Origin: CAWHPS01 sp963831235
GTDB lineage: Bacteria > Fibrobacterota > OXYB2-FULL-49-7 > JAEUSG01
Reading direction: 5' to 3'
DNA: 64,000 bases
Assembly (NCBI GenBank): GCA_963831235.1
Contig: CAWHPS010000048.1
Span: forward strand, 4,070-68,069
Shown piece by piece: positions 63,753-64,000 of this stretch. The notes under the pieces are model-generated. The model was not told where the DNA came from. It searched no databases and saw only the letters and a list, made by a program, of their open reading frames with translations. A program made the translations under genes and the position numbers. Each line of letters opens with the position of its first letter. The first letter of the stretch is position 1.

Positions 63753-64000
63753 TTAAAATTCGCCACTTTATTTCTTATTGTCAACGGTAATACGTGACAC
63801 ACGATCCGTTCTTGTTCTTGCAGTTACTTTGTTAGACTTGCCAGTTCTAATCATTTTCATGCACTTTACTGTTTCAACCTCCCATTCCACAATTTCGCGT
63901 TTCTTGAAATTCATCGCTTTTGCCAAAGCATTGGGAAAATTAACATACCACTGATTTCCTTTCTTCCGTGAGATGAGTTGAATCGTTGTTGGATAGCCCA
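63753..64000 (-). mobile_element. Probable end of an insertion sequence in the kinase gene
   Basis: The kinase similarity ends abruptly here and a minus-strand reading frame begins 15 bases further on and runs off the window edge. I can see no second end, direct repeat or transposase, so this rests on the broken gene and the type of small protein encoded. Confidence 0.45.
63768..64000 (-). CDS. Small IS-associated-type protein, partial
   Basis: 77 codons visible; the 5' end is outside the window. TIQLISRKKGNQWYVNFP then NALAKAMNFKKREIVEWEVE looks like a short AbrB/SpoVT-type beta-hairpin DNA-binding protein of the sort found ahead of IS4-superfamily transposases, followed by a Lys/Arg/Thr-rich tail. 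The link to a transposase is recall-based and not shown here. Confidence 0.45.
   Translation of the reverse strand, partial: GYPTTIQLISRKKGNQWYVNFPNALAKAMNFKKREIVEWEVETVKCMKMIRTGKSNKVTARTRTDRVSRITVDNKK

Overview
The window reads as chromosome of a Gram-negative, probably anaerobic bacterium. Evidence: outer-membrane and lipoprotein genes, a TatA/TatC system, ferredoxin-dependent 2-oxoacid oxidoreductases, a pyrophosphate-type phosphofructokinase, and at least five exported proteins ending in the Asn-Pro-Phe plus Gly-Ile/Val-Tyr C-terminal domain used as a sorting or anchoring signal in the Fibrobacterota/Bacteroidota/Chlorobiota (FCB) group. A Fibrobacterota-like or related uncultured FCB lineage is my best guess; this is inference, as no rRNA gene is present.

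Layout. 1-10.5 kb is a surface/secretome region: the end of a leucine-rich-repeat protein, a secreted protein of unknown function, two tandem near-identical secreted polysaccharide-lyase-like genes (one frameshifted), and a secreted esterase gene with two frameshifts. 10.6-17.8 kb (minus strand) is a glycolytic cluster in the order pfp, fba, a DRE-TIM aldolase-like gene, gapA, pgk, tpiA, secG. 18-29.9 kb (plus strand) is an amino-acid/aryl-acid module: iorA, iorB, paaK, a double-ACT protein and a hotdog thioesterase, then a frameshifted porin-like gene, livKHMGF and a second paaK. 30-34.3 kb is a GldA/GldF/GldG-like ABC operon with a DUF4340 protein. 34.4-44.1 kb is mixed: a phosphoethanolamine-transferase-like enzyme, a four-domain CoA-disulfide-reductase/rhodanese/TusA/DsrE fusion, tRNA-Pro(GGG), a gene with an in-frame TGA, an AsmA-like protein, a HAD phosphatase, mnmE and a DUF4143 ATPase. 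44.4-48.3 kb is vorDBAC-ilvE for branched-chain amino acids. 48.3-54.7 kb holds a hybrid histidine kinase, threonine synthase, a haem-binding-motif protein, a Nif3-like protein and a PHP phosphatase. 54.8-58.7 kb is a tight tatA-tatC-(TatB-like/5-formyl-THF cyclo-ligase fusion)-rlmB-htrA run. 59-64 kb has a lipoprotein, an asparagine-synthetase-like protein without the glutaminase cysteine, a frameshifted beta-propeller, and a Ser/Thr kinase gene cut by what looks like an insertion sequence running off the right edge.

How it fits together: sugars go through PPi-dependent glycolysis; amino acids enter by the Liv transporter, are transaminated (IlvE) and oxidised to acyl-CoAs with ferredoxin (Ior, Vor); PaaK enzymes link aryl or acyl acids to CoA.

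The two most unusual things are (1) a roughly 300-bp intergenic element present twice (2281-2576 and 22231-22530), built of four GC-rich hairpins with complementary loops inside an outer inverted repeat whose sequence differs between copies while staying self-complementary; and (2) a single reading frame (55787-56563) joining a Tat membrane-subunit-like N-terminus to a folate cyclo-ligase. Single-base lesions are also concentrated in genes for exported proteins.
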